From: Desulfobacteraceae bacterium
GTDB taxonomy: Bacteria > Desulfobacterota > Desulfobacteria > Desulfobacterales > Desulfosalsimonadaceae
Assembly: GCA_021162325.1 (NCBI GenBank)
Contig: JAGGYV010000328.1
Span: 1-22,076, forward strand
Reading direction: 5' to 3'
Length of the DNA stretch: 22,076 nt
Both the position numbers and the translations under genes were made by a program. How positions within the stretch are numbered: the first letter of the stretch is position 1; the number at the start of each line of letters is the position of its first letter. Below are positions 7,966 through 15,425 of this stretch, piece by piece. A model generated the notes under the pieces. It had not been told where the DNA came from. It saw nothing but the letters and a program-made list of their open reading frames with translations, and did no database searches.

Positions 7966-9357
7966 TCATTGTACCATCGATTTGACGGTCTCTATCTTGC
8001 TGGTGATATTATTGTTTATCCATGATGCATCCCACCACTCAACCGGGTTTACAAAGACATGATCAATAAACATTCCAAAATGGAGATGATCTCCACCGGC
8101 CAAACCACTGGTACCCGTGTAACCGATGATATCTCCTTTTGCAACCAAATCATCATTATTGACTACCATGCGACTGAGATGGGCATATAGGCTCATCAAA
8201 CCAAAACCATGATCAATACAAACGAGATTACCGTAAATACCGTTGTCAGCTGCAAACACAATCTTTCCGCTGTTCGCTGCCGGAACTTCGGCGTGTTTCA
8301 CGGACGCCAGGTCAATGCCCATGTGGACAGCATTACTTATAACATTGCCATTGTATTTGTAAACACGATGGTCGGCAAAATTTGCCCTTCTGGCTGAATT
8401 GGGCAGTCGGCCGAACGCATCCTTCCAGAATATTTGATTTTCGGTTTTTTGACCGTTTGCAAGTATCATATGATTATTTCTGTCACGCAGTGTTTTGTTG
8501 ATAAAAACAAATTTATCCTTAGAAGATTTATCAACAGGAAAACCGTCAACAGACTGGAATTCCGGAAGTTTCCAATTTAAAAAATTATCAGATATTTTAA
8601 TTATGTCGCTGATAAATTTTTTATTACGAATATAATGATAGAACCCGCTTCTTGAATGGTTTCCCGCCAAATCACTGGCTTTAATATATATATCTGTTTT
8701 TTTATCATAATCAAAAGGTATCGCAAAAAAAGCAAGATATATGTTTTGATCATCGTAGTATCCGGGATAACCGGGAAAAAAATCATCTCCAACAAAAACA
8801 CCGCTTTGCGAACATTGCTCCGACAGCTTATAAACCGCCAGACCGGAGCCGCCTTTGGAGACATTATGCTGACTGCTTAAAACAGATAATACCGGCGATT
8901 TTGTATCGAGTATAATTTCTTTTTCAAAATATGACTGATTTCCCTCCCACCAGTCCCGCCAGGAATGATCCCACACAGCAATTCTCAATCTTGCCGCACC
9001 CTCTGAAAGACACATTTTTTTTGCATCAACAGTGAGTTTAATAGGAGCTCGAGTGACAGTACCCTTTTGCAAAAAACCACGGGTACTATATTCTTCATCC
9101 AATAGAACCGTTTCTTTGCCGTTTTGCATGAGACTGATCCAAAGTTTTCTTATCCCGCTTTTTTTATCATCAACGAATCCGTTTATTTCAAAATCAGCCG
9201 GAACAACCCGGGACTGAAGACTTAGTTGGATGACAGGTTTGTCACCTTCTAATTTAGTAACCAAAATCCAGGCAGAAGGGATAATAATTAGTAGACACAA
9301 GCCGATAAACAGCCATTTTTTCAGCCGCCTCCCCTTGTCTTTTTTTTTAAACATCAT
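7966..9357 (-). CDS. Membrane-anchored M23 (LytM-type) metallopeptidase
   Basis: A 463-aa protein with a basic N-terminus and one membrane anchor (KKWLFIGLCLLIIIPSAWIL, about 13-32), a long beta-rich periplasmic region with Ig-like repeats, and a C-terminal LytM domain. Zinc ligands are H345 and D349 in HMGIDLA and H426 in HLHFG, with H424 also present, so the domain should be catalytically competent against peptidoglycan cross-bridges or glycine-rich peptides. An ATG at 9372 is open, but the GAGG just after it sits nine bases before the ATG at 9357, so the latter is preferred. It is the first gene of the leftward block, divergent from kdsA. A cell-wall remodelling role is inferred from the domain. 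Confidence 0.9.
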   Translation of the reverse strand: MMFKKKDKGRRLKKWLFIGLCLLIIIPSAWILVTKLEGDKPVIQLSLQSRVVPADFEINGFVDDKKSGIRKLWISLMQNGKETVLLDEEYSTRGFLQKGTVTRAPIKLTVDAKKMCLSEGAARLRIAVWDHSWRDWWEGNQSYFEKEIILDTKSPVLSVLSSQHNVSKGGSGLAVYKLSEQCSQSGVFVGDDFFPGYPGYYDDQNIYLAFFAIPFDYDKKTDIYIKASDLAGNHSRSGFYHYIRNKKFISDIIKISDNFLNWKLPEFQSVDGFPVDKSSKDKFVFINKTLRDRNNHMILANGQKTENQIFWKDAFGRLPNSARRANFADHRVYKYNGNVISNAVHMGIDLASVKHAEVPAANSGKIVFAADNGIYGNLVCIDHGFGLMSLYAHLSRMVVNNDDLVAKGDIIGYTGTSGLAGGDHLHFGMFIDHVFVNPVEWWDASWINNNITSKIETVKSMVQ

Positions 9358-9398
9358 ACACGCACACCTCATACTTTATTCGGCAAATAAATTAATAA

Positions 9399-9427
9399 AA
9401 TTTAACAGGTATAGCCGCTGTTGGCAA
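9399..9427 (-). promoter_or_regulatory. Candidate sigma70 promoter for the leftward block
   Basis: On the minus strand TTGCCA (9427-9422) and TAAATT (9404-9399) are separated by 17 bases, five of six and four of six matches to consensus, placed 42 bases before the M23 gene start. It would drive the M23-HcyBio-lepB-pyrBC block. Prediction by eye only. Confidence 0.4.
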
Positions 9428-9444
9428 GGCCTTATTTTCGTAAC

Positions 9445-9473
9445 TTGACTTTTCAAAACACGCAGGGTAACAG
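9445..9473 (+). promoter_or_regulatory. Candidate sigma70 promoter for kdsA
   Basis: TTGACT (9445-9450) and TAACAG (9468-9473) are separated by 17 bases, upstream of kdsA with a leader of about 110 bases. The -35 is good and the -10 is weak. The 8-mer TAACAGGT occurs here (9468-9475) and again at 9403-9410 beside the opposing -10. Confidence 0.35.
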
Positions 9474-9587
9474 GTGCATAAAGCATCAAATTGATGGAAT
9501 CTGATTCAATACAGACATGACACTGATATGCCGCATCACGCTCACAGAACATTTCAATGTCGTCATTCCTACACTCGAGGAGATATA

Positions 9588-10406
9588 ATGATTAAACCTG
9601 TAGAAATTAATAACATTTGTATCGGCCGCCCGCAGCCATTTACACTGATTTCCGGCCCATGTGTGATTGAAGATGACCAAACAACATATGACATTGCATA
9701 TGATTTGAAAAAACTGACTGACCGACTCAATATCCCTTTTATTTTTAAAGCATCGTATGACAAGGCCAACCGGACGTCGATAAATTCATTCCGTGGACCG
9801 GGCATAAAAAAAGGCCTTGAGGTTCTGGCTTTTATTCGCAAAGATTTGAAAGTTCCGATTATCTCAGATGTTCATCAGGTCAGTGACGTTGAAATGGCAG
9901 CTCAGACACTCGATATTATCCAGATCCCGGCTTTTTTATGCCGCCAGACCGACCTGCTCGTCGAGGCCGCAAACACCGGCAAACCGATTAATGTCAAAAA
10001 GGGTCAGTTTTTAGCTCCCTGGGACATGAAAAATGTGGTAGATAAAATACTTTCTACCGGCAATCAAAAAATTATTCTGACGGACCGGGGGGCTTCGTTT
10101 GGTTACAATAACCTGGTGACTGATTTTCGGTGCATCAAAATTATGCATGAAACAGGGTTTCCAGTCATTTATGATGCCACCCACAGCGTTCAACTGCCCG
10201 GCGGCGGGGGTACAACTTCGGCAGGCCAACGTGAATTTGTACCTTTGCTGGCAAGGGCAGCCATTGCGGCTGGCGCTGACGGTCTGTTTATTGAAGCCCA
10301 TTCCAATCCTGAAAAAGCGCTCTCCGACGGACCGAACTCCATGAAACTTTCGGACATGGAATCACTTTTAATACAATTAAAAGCGATTGAAGCTGCCTTG
10401 GCTTAG
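9588..10406 (+). CDS. kdsA: 3-deoxy-8-phosphooctulonate synthase
   Basis: A 272-aa enzyme condensing phosphoenolpyruvate with arabinose 5-phosphate to make Kdo-8-phosphate for the LPS inner core. Diagnostic blocks are FKASYDKANRTS, RQTDLL, NVKKGQFLAPWDM, LTDRGASFGYNN and DATHSVQLPGG. C25 in ISGPCVIE sits where metal-dependent (Aquifex-type) enzymes have their metal cysteine. The remaining ligands are also present (His of DATHS, Glu of FIEAH, Asp of ALSDG), so this should be the metal-requiring class. The start is ATG 9588 behind GAGGAG (9577-9582); the 20-residue open extension upstream lacks a site. Unusually, kdsD does not lie between it and kdsC. Confidence 0.96.
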   Translation: MIKPVEINNICIGRPQPFTLISGPCVIEDDQTTYDIAYDLKKLTDRLNIPFIFKASYDKANRTSINSFRGPGIKKGLEVLAFIRKDLKVPIISDVHQVSDVEMAAQTLDIIQIPAFLCRQTDLLVEAANTGKPINVKKGQFLAPWDMKNVVDKILSTGNQKIILTDRGASFGYNNLVTDFRCIKIMHETGFPVIYDATHSVQLPGGGGTTSAGQREFVPLLARAAIAAGADGLFIEAHSNPEKALSDGPNSMKLSDMESLLIQLKAIEAALA

Positions 10407-10474
10407 GGAAGTGGAAAATATTAATATACCGGAATTGCGTAGCCTTTTTGGTATATTAATATTTGGAAATTCCC
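10406..10474. repeat. Long AT-rich inverted repeat between kdsA and kdsC
   Basis: Arms of 25 bases (10406-10430 and 10450-10474) match at 21 positions, including an uninterrupted 15-base inner block AAATATTAATATACC and an outer GGGAA/TTCCC. The loop is 19 bases and contains CTTTTT. The left arm begins at the last base of the kdsA stop codon. It could end or protect the kdsA message. It lacks a GC-rich stem with a following T run, so it is not a textbook terminator. Confidence 0.6.
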
Positions 10475-10504
10475 TTAACTCTATATCAATAAACTATTTA
10501 TAAT
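10475..10504 (+). promoter_or_regulatory. Candidate promoter for the kdsC-lpt-rpoN cluster
   Basis: TATAAT at 10499-10504 is a perfect -10 match. TTAACT at 10475-10480 (four of six) lies 18 bases upstream. It sits 45 bases before the kdsC start and just after the inverted repeat, so the cluster may have its own promoter. The DNA is very AT-rich, so chance matches are likely. Confidence 0.35.
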
Positions 10505-10549
10505 AATATCGAATAATTAATGATCTTTGTGCATGTAACACATTAAACA

Positions 10550-11065
10550 ATGAACAATCCAAAATTAAAAGATATAAAACTGCTGCTGCTTGACGTTGAT
10601 GGGGTATTAACAAGCGGTCATATTATTTATTCCGGGTCAGACATTGAAACAAAAATCTTCAATGTGAAAGACGGACTGGGCATCCGCTTATTGCAGTCAG
10701 CCGGCATAGATGTCGGTATTGTCACCGGGCGGACGTCTGAGGCACTTTTAAATCGCTGTAGCGACCTTGGTATTACGATGATTTATGACGACATCAAGGC
10801 CAAAGGCGACCTTTTTGATACGATTTTAAGTGCCACACATCTTCAGGCACATGAAGTTGCTTTTGTCGGAGATGATCTGCCGGATCTATCTCTGATGAAA
10901 AAAACCGGAGTCAGCATCGCCGTGGGCGACGCCCATGATGCGGTCAAAAGACATGCTGATTTTACCACCTGCAAAAATGGTGGAGAAGGTGCGGTTAGAG
11001 AAGTGTGTGAGATGATCCTTGAGGCAAAAAATATGCTTGAAAAGATAATAGAAACTTGCAAATAA
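10550..11065 (+). CDS. kdsC: Kdo-8-phosphate phosphatase
   Basis: A 171-aa HAD-superfamily phosphatase of the small, cap-less C0 type, which acts as a tetramer and dephosphorylates Kdo-8-phosphate. The catalytic aspartates are D15 and D17 in LLLLDVDGVLT. The motif II threonine lies in IVTGRTS and the metal Asp pair in FVGDDLPD, followed by GVSIAVGDAHDAVKRHADF. Length and blocks fit KdsC/YrbI. Start ATG 10550 has no evident ribosome binding site. The last ten bases overlap lptC. It links Kdo production to the LPS transport genes that follow. Confidence 0.94.
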   Translation: MNNPKLKDIKLLLLDVDGVLTSGHIIYSGSDIETKIFNVKDGLGIRLLQSAGIDVGIVTGRTSEALLNRCSDLGITMIYDDIKAKGDLFDTILSATHLQAHEVAFVGDDLPDLSLMKKTGVSIAVGDAHDAVKRHADFTTCKNGGEGAVREVCEMILEAKNMLEKIIETCK

Positions 11066-11637
11066 AACCAAAAACCAACTCCCAAAAAGTCAATCTGGTA
11101 ATCATCGGATTTATCATATTACTGATCGGAGGCATTCTATTTCTTTTTGCCAGACATCAATCAATTCTGAAAAAAAACGATCCGTCCCCTTCTCCGGTAA
11201 CCCCGGAAGCCGACCTTACCATAAAAAATTTTCATCATATCGCTACAGAAAATGGAATTAAAAAATGGACACTTGAAGCGGCTTCCGCCAGTTTGTATTC
11301 TCAAAAAAATATAGTCAAATTAATTGACATTTCAGCGATTTTTTTTATCAATGACAGCCAGGATGTCACCTTAAAAGCGAATAAAGGCATATTAAATTCC
11401 GAAACAAATGACATGACCCTCAGTGGCAGCATTGTCGCTGATATGCCCCCGTATACCCTGACAACCGAAAACTTGAATTATGGGCACCAGTTGCGTATAA
11501 TATATGCAAATGCGCCTGTCATAATTACCGGGGCATCTATGATGCTGAAAGCGGATACCATGACATATGGTATCAACACCGACAAAATCAAATGCGATGG
11601 AAATGTGGAAGGATTCTTCATTGGGAATATTAAATAA
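11056..11637 (+). CDS. lptC: LPS export protein LptC
   Basis: A 193-aa bitopic inner-membrane protein that passes LPS from the LptBFG extractor to periplasmic LptA. One N-terminal membrane helix (about 13-32, LVIIGFIILLIGGILFLFA) is followed by a beta-rich periplasmic domain with repeating strand patterns typical of the OstA/LptC jellyroll. The only sensible start is TTG 11056, inside the end of kdsC (ten-base overlap). No ATG or GTG occurs before the membrane helix. The sequence is divergent, as usual for LptC; position between kdsC and lptA supports the call. Its 3' end overlaps the preferred lptA start by 17 bases. Confidence 0.88.
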   Translation: MQIKPKTNSQKVNLVIIGFIILLIGGILFLFARHQSILKKNDPSPSPVTPEADLTIKNFHHIATENGIKKWTLEAASASLYSQKNIVKLIDISAIFFINDSQDVTLKANKGILNSETNDMTLSGSIVADMPPYTLTTENLNYGHQLRIIYANAPVIITGASMMLKADTMTYGINTDKIKCDGNVEGFFIGNIK

Positions 11638-12193
11638 ATACCAAGCACTGAAGATTACCGCTTTATTGATATGGGGGGGGGTAATATCGTTTTTATTGTT
11701 TTCGGCAACAGCCTTATCGCAAAATAGTGATGGCATAAATCCCCAACAGGATTTAAAAAAACTCCACATTACAGCAGACAGACTGGTTGCCAGCCAAAAT
11801 AACCAGCATGTTATTTTCACCGGTCATGTGATTGCACTATATGAAGTTACAACGATTATCTCTGACAAACTACAAGTATTTTATAGTGATCAGATTGACA
11901 AGGACAAGATTAACAGTTCAAGTGTTAAAAAAATCATTGCCACCGGAAATGTAAAAATTGAGATGGAAGGTAAAACTGCCCAATGCGAGAAAGCGGTATA
12001 TCTTACATCATCCAATTCACTGACGTTGACCGGCGAGGAGGCCCGGCTGCAAAGTGAAGACAGCTATATTACCGGAAATAAAATAACCGTTTTGCAAAAT
12101 ACAGGTCAAATTATCGTTAACGGGAGTAATGAGAAAAGAGTCAATGCGGTATTCCAACCAAAAGATAAAAATTCAAAAACAAATCTAAAATGA
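11621..12193 (+). CDS. lptA: LPS transport periplasmic protein LptA
   Basis: A 190-aa exported protein forming the periplasmic LPS bridge. A signal peptide (KYQALKITALLIWGGVISFLLFS, about residues 6-28, with cleavage near ATALSQ) precedes an OstA-like repeat region: LHITADRL, HVIFTGHV, IIATGNVKIEMEGKTAQCEKAVYL and LTLTGEEARLQ. The start is taken as TTG 11621 because GGAAGGA (11607-11613) lies seven bases before it. In-frame ATGs at 11597 and 11603 are possible but poorly sited. A run of nine G bases (11673-11681) encodes the Trp-Gly-Gly of the signal peptide, an oddity in this AT-rich DNA. It ends in an ATGA overlap with lptB. Confidence 0.92.
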   Translation: MGILNKYQALKITALLIWGGVISFLLFSATALSQNSDGINPQQDLKKLHITADRLVASQNNQHVIFTGHVIALYEVTTIISDKLQVFYSDQIDKDKINSSSVKKIIATGNVKIEMEGKTAQCEKAVYLTSSNSLTLTGEEARLQSEDSYITGNKITVLQNTGQIIVNGSNEKRVNAVFQPKDKNSKTNLK

Positions 12194-12912
12194 CGATATT
12201 ATCTTTAAAAAATCTTGTAAAAATATATAATAGCCGACGGGTGGTTGATAATGTAACCCTTGAAATAAACAGCGGTGAAGTTGTTGGTCTACTGGGGCCC
12301 AATGGCGCCGGCAAAACAACCACTTTTTATATGACGGTTGGGTTAATTAAGCCGGATAGTGGAAATGTATTCCTTGCTCTGGAGGACATAACTGACTATC
12401 CTATGTATAAACGGGCAAGAAAAGGGATTGGTTATCTGCCTCAGGAACCGTCTATATTTAAAAAATTAACGGTTAAAGATAATTTAATGGCAATCCTGGA
12501 ATCATTACCCCTCTCTAAACAGGAACAGAATGATAAAGCAGATGCCCTTTTAGATGAACTGGGAATAAAACGGCTGTCCACCCAAAAGGCGGCAGTCCTT
12601 TCCGGCGGAGAAAGAAGACGGCTTGAAATTACGCGGGCGCTTGCGACGGACCCATCATTTATTCTTCTTGATGAACCGTTTGCAGGGGTCGATCCCCTGG
12701 CGGTTATTGACATTCAAAATATCATTAAGCATCTTACAAAAAGAAACATCGGCGTTGTAATATCCGACCATAATGTCAGGGAGACGCTCGGTGTTTGTGA
12801 TAATGCCTATATTCTAAACAATGGCACCGTTATTGAGTTCGGTTCACCGGAGCAAATTGCATCCAGCCCGACGGCCCGGGAAATTTATTTAGGCTCGGAC
12901 TTTAAATTATAA
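12190..12912 (+). CDS. lptB: LPS export ABC transporter ATPase LptB
   Basis: A 240-aa cytoplasmic ATPase that powers LPS extraction with LptF and LptG, which are not in this window. Walker A GPNGAGKTT is at 36-44, the Q-loop in YLPQEPSIF, signature LSGGERRRLEI, Walker B FILLDEPFAGVD with catalytic E162, and the switch His in VISDHNVRET. The PFAGVDP and DHNVRETL blocks separate LptB from related branched-chain amino acid ATPases. Its ATG overlaps the lptA stop (ATGA, 12190-12193), indicating coupled translation. Its last codons carry one copy of a 15-base duplication repeated just before rpoN. Confidence 0.97.
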   Translation: MTILSLKNLVKIYNSRRVVDNVTLEINSGEVVGLLGPNGAGKTTTFYMTVGLIKPDSGNVFLALEDITDYPMYKRARKGIGYLPQEPSIFKKLTVKDNLMAILESLPLSKQEQNDKADALLDELGIKRLSTQKAAVLSGGERRRLEITRALATDPSFILLDEPFAGVDPLAVIDIQNIIKHLTKRNIGVVISDHNVRETLGVCDNAYILNNGTVIEFGSPEQIASSPTAREIYLGSDFKL

Positions 12913-12936
12913 AATTCGAAATTTAAATTATAAAAT
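12901..12936 (+). repeat. 15-bp direct repeat at the lptB-rpoN junction
   Basis: TTTAAATTATAAAAT occurs at 12901-12915 (the end of lptB including its TAA) and again at 12922-12936, directly before the rpoN ATG. The period is 21 bases. It looks like a local tandem duplication that created the junction. No Shine-Dalgarno sequence is left upstream of rpoN. Confidence 0.85.
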
Positions 12937-14358
12937 ATGGCTATTGAATTACAACAAACTCTTCGGCTTCAACAACAGTTGGTTATGACGCCTCAGCTCC
13001 AGATGGCGATTAAACTGTTACAGCTCTCAAAACTTGAGCTGGTAGAAATGATTCAGCAAGAAATTGAGACCAACCCGACACTGGAAGACGCCCATATAAT
13101 TTCTGCTGAGGAAAATAAAGATAAAACCGATAAAGAGCCTTTAAACACAAAAGAAGTGACCATCGACGAAAAATTTGACAATTATCTGGACTGGCATAAT
13201 TATCTAGATGAGTTCAATTCTACCGGTAAAATTCATTTTGAAAGTGAAAAAAAAGATGCGACGGACTTTGAGGCGTTCACAACAAATAAAACATCGCTTG
13301 CTGATCATCTCCGATGGCAGCTTTTGATGAAGCAGCCTTCCCCTGAAGACGAAGAAATCGGCAGCCATATCATTGGAAACATAAACAAGGATGGTTATTT
13401 AGACATTTCCATCGAAGATATCGCCGAGAACAGCAGTCATTCACCCGATAAGGTCCGTCAGGTTTTGTCACTGATCCAATCTTTTGATCCGCCGGGCATT
13501 GGTGCGGCCGACCTCAAGGAATGCCTGTTACTGCAGACAAAGCATTTAGTGGTTGAAAATCCGCTCATCAATGACATTATCCGTTTTCATATTAAAGATC
13601 TTGAGAACAAACGATATAATGTAATTGTCAAATCACTGAAAACCGATATCAACAGCGTGATCTCTGCTGTTGGATTTATCAAAACCCTTGACCCTAAACC
13701 GGGTGACAGATTCAATGACGACCATCTTATTTATATCACGCCGGATGTTTATATCTATAAGGAAGGCGATGAGTACTTAATTGTAATGAATGAAGATGAT
13801 ATGCCGAAACTGCATATTAATTCGTATTATAAAAAAGCCGTTCGTCGGGGTGAAAAGATTGCAGATGAAACTAAAACTTACCTTAAAGAACGGCTTCGTT
13901 CGGCTGAATGGCTAATAAAAAGTATTCACCACCGCCGTAAAACCATTTACAATGTCATGGAGAGCATTATTAAATTCCAGCGGGACTTTTTTGATCATGG
14001 CATTGCCCATCTTAAGCCCATGGTGCTCCGGGATGTTGCTGATGACATTGAAATGCACGAATCCACCATCAGCCGGGTAACCAACAACAAATATGCGTAT
14101 ACCCCCCAGGGAATTTTTGAATTAAAATTCTTTTTTAACAGCTCCATTAATTGTTCAAATGGCGGCACCATCGCATCAGCGAGTGTCCAGGAAAAAATCA
14201 AAAAACTCATTGAAAATGAAAACCACAAAAAACCTTACAGTGATAAAAAAATTACGGAAATTTTAGAAACGTCAGAAATCCACATTGCCAGACGGACAGT
14301 CGCAAAATACAGGGAAATGATGGGGATTCTACCTTCAAGTAAACGTAAACAATTTTGA
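12937..14358 (+). CDS. rpoN: RNA polymerase sigma54 factor
   Basis: A 473-aa sigma factor. The N-terminal region I (QQTLRLQQQLVMTPQLQMAIKLLQ, residues 6-29) is glutamine and leucine rich and receives the activator signal. An acidic region II follows (about 50-110), then the core-binding domain. The C-terminal DNA-binding part includes HESTISRVTNNKYAYTPQGIFELKFFF, and the RpoN box ARRTVAKYRE is intact at 451-460. The length is typical. It lies between lptB and hpf, a placement conserved across many proteobacteria. The PilR-type regulator at 2394-3818 carries the GAFTGA loop needed to work with it. I found no convincing -24/-12 promoter in the window. Confidence 0.97.
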   Translation: MAIELQQTLRLQQQLVMTPQLQMAIKLLQLSKLELVEMIQQEIETNPTLEDAHIISAEENKDKTDKEPLNTKEVTIDEKFDNYLDWHNYLDEFNSTGKIHFESEKKDATDFEAFTTNKTSLADHLRWQLLMKQPSPEDEEIGSHIIGNINKDGYLDISIEDIAENSSHSPDKVRQVLSLIQSFDPPGIGAADLKECLLLQTKHLVVENPLINDIIRFHIKDLENKRYNVIVKSLKTDINSVISAVGFIKTLDPKPGDRFNDDHLIYITPDVYIYKEGDEYLIVMNEDDMPKLHINSYYKKAVRRGEKIADETKTYLKERLRSAEWLIKSIHHRRKTIYNVMESIIKFQRDFFDHGIAHLKPMVLRDVADDIEMHESTISRVTNNKYAYTPQGIFELKFFFNSSINCSNGGTIASASVQEKIKKLIENENHKKPYSDKKITEILETSEIHIARRTVAKYREMMGILPSSKRKQF

Positions 14359-14372
14359 GGAGGACAAAATTT

Positions 14373-14918
14373 ATGCAAATATCTGTAACCTTTAAAAACT
14401 TAGACCCCTCCGATCACCTAAAATCTTATGTGCAAAACAAACTAAATAAACTGGACAAGCTGCTCGACAACCCTGCTGAAGCCAATGTTGTTCTTTCTGT
14501 TGAAAAAATTCGTCATATCGCTGAAATTAAAATAACCGGCGACCGACTGAGTATTAATTGCCGTGAAAAAACCAGCGATATGTATTCATCCATTGACATG
14601 GCGCTGGATAAACTTGAAAAGCAGATCAAAAAAAACAAACAAAAAATCAAGAACCACCGGCAGGGTACGCGTTCCGATCCGATGGAAAATAAGGCTTTGC
14701 CTGACGATATACCATTAACCCCGATGGATGAAATCAGCGAACCCCAAATCAGGATACAAAATATCGATTTCAAGCCGATGGACGTGGAAGAAGCAAGCCT
14801 GCAGATGAATCTGATTCCGGATAACTTTATTGTATTTTCAAATTCAAGAACCAATAAAGTCAATGTGCTATACCGGAGAAAAGACGGTGATCTCGGATTA
14901 ATTCAGCCACGCAACTAA
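14373..14918 (+). CDS. hpf: Ribosome hibernation promoting factor, long form
   Basis: A 181-aa protein with an N-terminal S30AE domain (about 1-100; MQISVTFKNLDPSDHLKSYV, then a basic KKNKQKIKNHR stretch) and a C-terminal dimerisation domain (about 125-181; IDFKPMDVEEASLQMNL, ending VLYRRKDGDLGLIQP). The two-domain long form pairs 70S ribosomes into 100S dimers by itself, unlike the short enterobacterial HPF that needs RMF. The start is ATG 14373 behind a strong AGGAGG (14359-14364 area); an upstream in-frame extension at 14355 is not needed. The ribosome binding site overlaps the rpoN stop, so translation is closely linked. Confidence 0.95.
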   Translation: MQISVTFKNLDPSDHLKSYVQNKLNKLDKLLDNPAEANVVLSVEKIRHIAEIKITGDRLSINCREKTSDMYSSIDMALDKLEKQIKKNKQKIKNHRQGTRSDPMENKALPDDIPLTPMDEISEPQIRIQNIDFKPMDVEEASLQMNLIPDNFIVFSNSRTNKVNVLYRRKDGDLGLIQPRN

Positions 14919-14966
14919 CCTTGATAGTATCTTTTTTAAACTTTAAATTAGAATAAACACCTTAAA

Positions 14967-15425
14967 ATGCAAATACTCGATTTCCTTGATCCTAAAAATA
15001 TTATTACTGAATTGAAAGCAACCGACAAAAAAAGTGTTCTCGAAGAGCTGGCACTTCCGGTATCGGAACTTACAAAAATCGAACACAAGGAACTCGTCCG
15101 GGTATTAATTGAACGAGAACATCTTGGAAGTACAGGGATCGGAAACGGAATCGGAATTCCTCACGGAAAATTAAAAAACCTTCCGTCATTGATTTTAGGC
15201 GTTGGTTTAAGCCGCAAGGGGATAGACTTTGATGCAATGGACAAAAAGCCAACGCATATATTTTTTTTGCTGTTAACCCCGGACAGCTCAACCGATCTTC
15301 ACCTAAAACTCCTTGCACGAATTTCAAAAATTTTAAAAAATCAATCTTTTAAAGACAAAATTTTAGCCGCATCTGATAAAAACGAGGTTATTCGATTAAT
15401 ACAAGGCATTGATGAAGAATTTTGA
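14967..15425 (+). CDS. ptsN: Nitrogen regulatory PTS IIA component
   Basis: A 152-aa EIIA-fructose/nitrogen family domain. The phosphorylatable histidine is H66 in GNGIGIPHGKL, preceded by the conserved REHLGSTGIG. The C-terminal half keeps FFLLLTPDSSTDLHLKLLARISKIL. In proteobacteria EIIA-Ntr is a regulator, not a sugar transporter, and is commonly encoded downstream of rpoN and hpf, as here. Its phosphate donors (EI-Ntr and NPr/HPr) are not in the window. Its TGA is immediately followed by the rapZ ATG with no spacer. Confidence 0.95.
   Translation: MQILDFLDPKNIITELKATDKKSVLEELALPVSELTKIEHKELVRVLIEREHLGSTGIGNGIGIPHGKLKNLPSLILGVGLSRKGIDFDAMDKKPTHIFFLLLTPDSSTDLHLKLLARISKILKNQSFKDKILAASDKNEVIRLIQGIDEEF

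Noticed and set aside
11392..11820. 142-aa open frame on the minus strand
   Set aside because: Antisense to the lptC-lptA junction. Composition reflects the opposite-strand codons.
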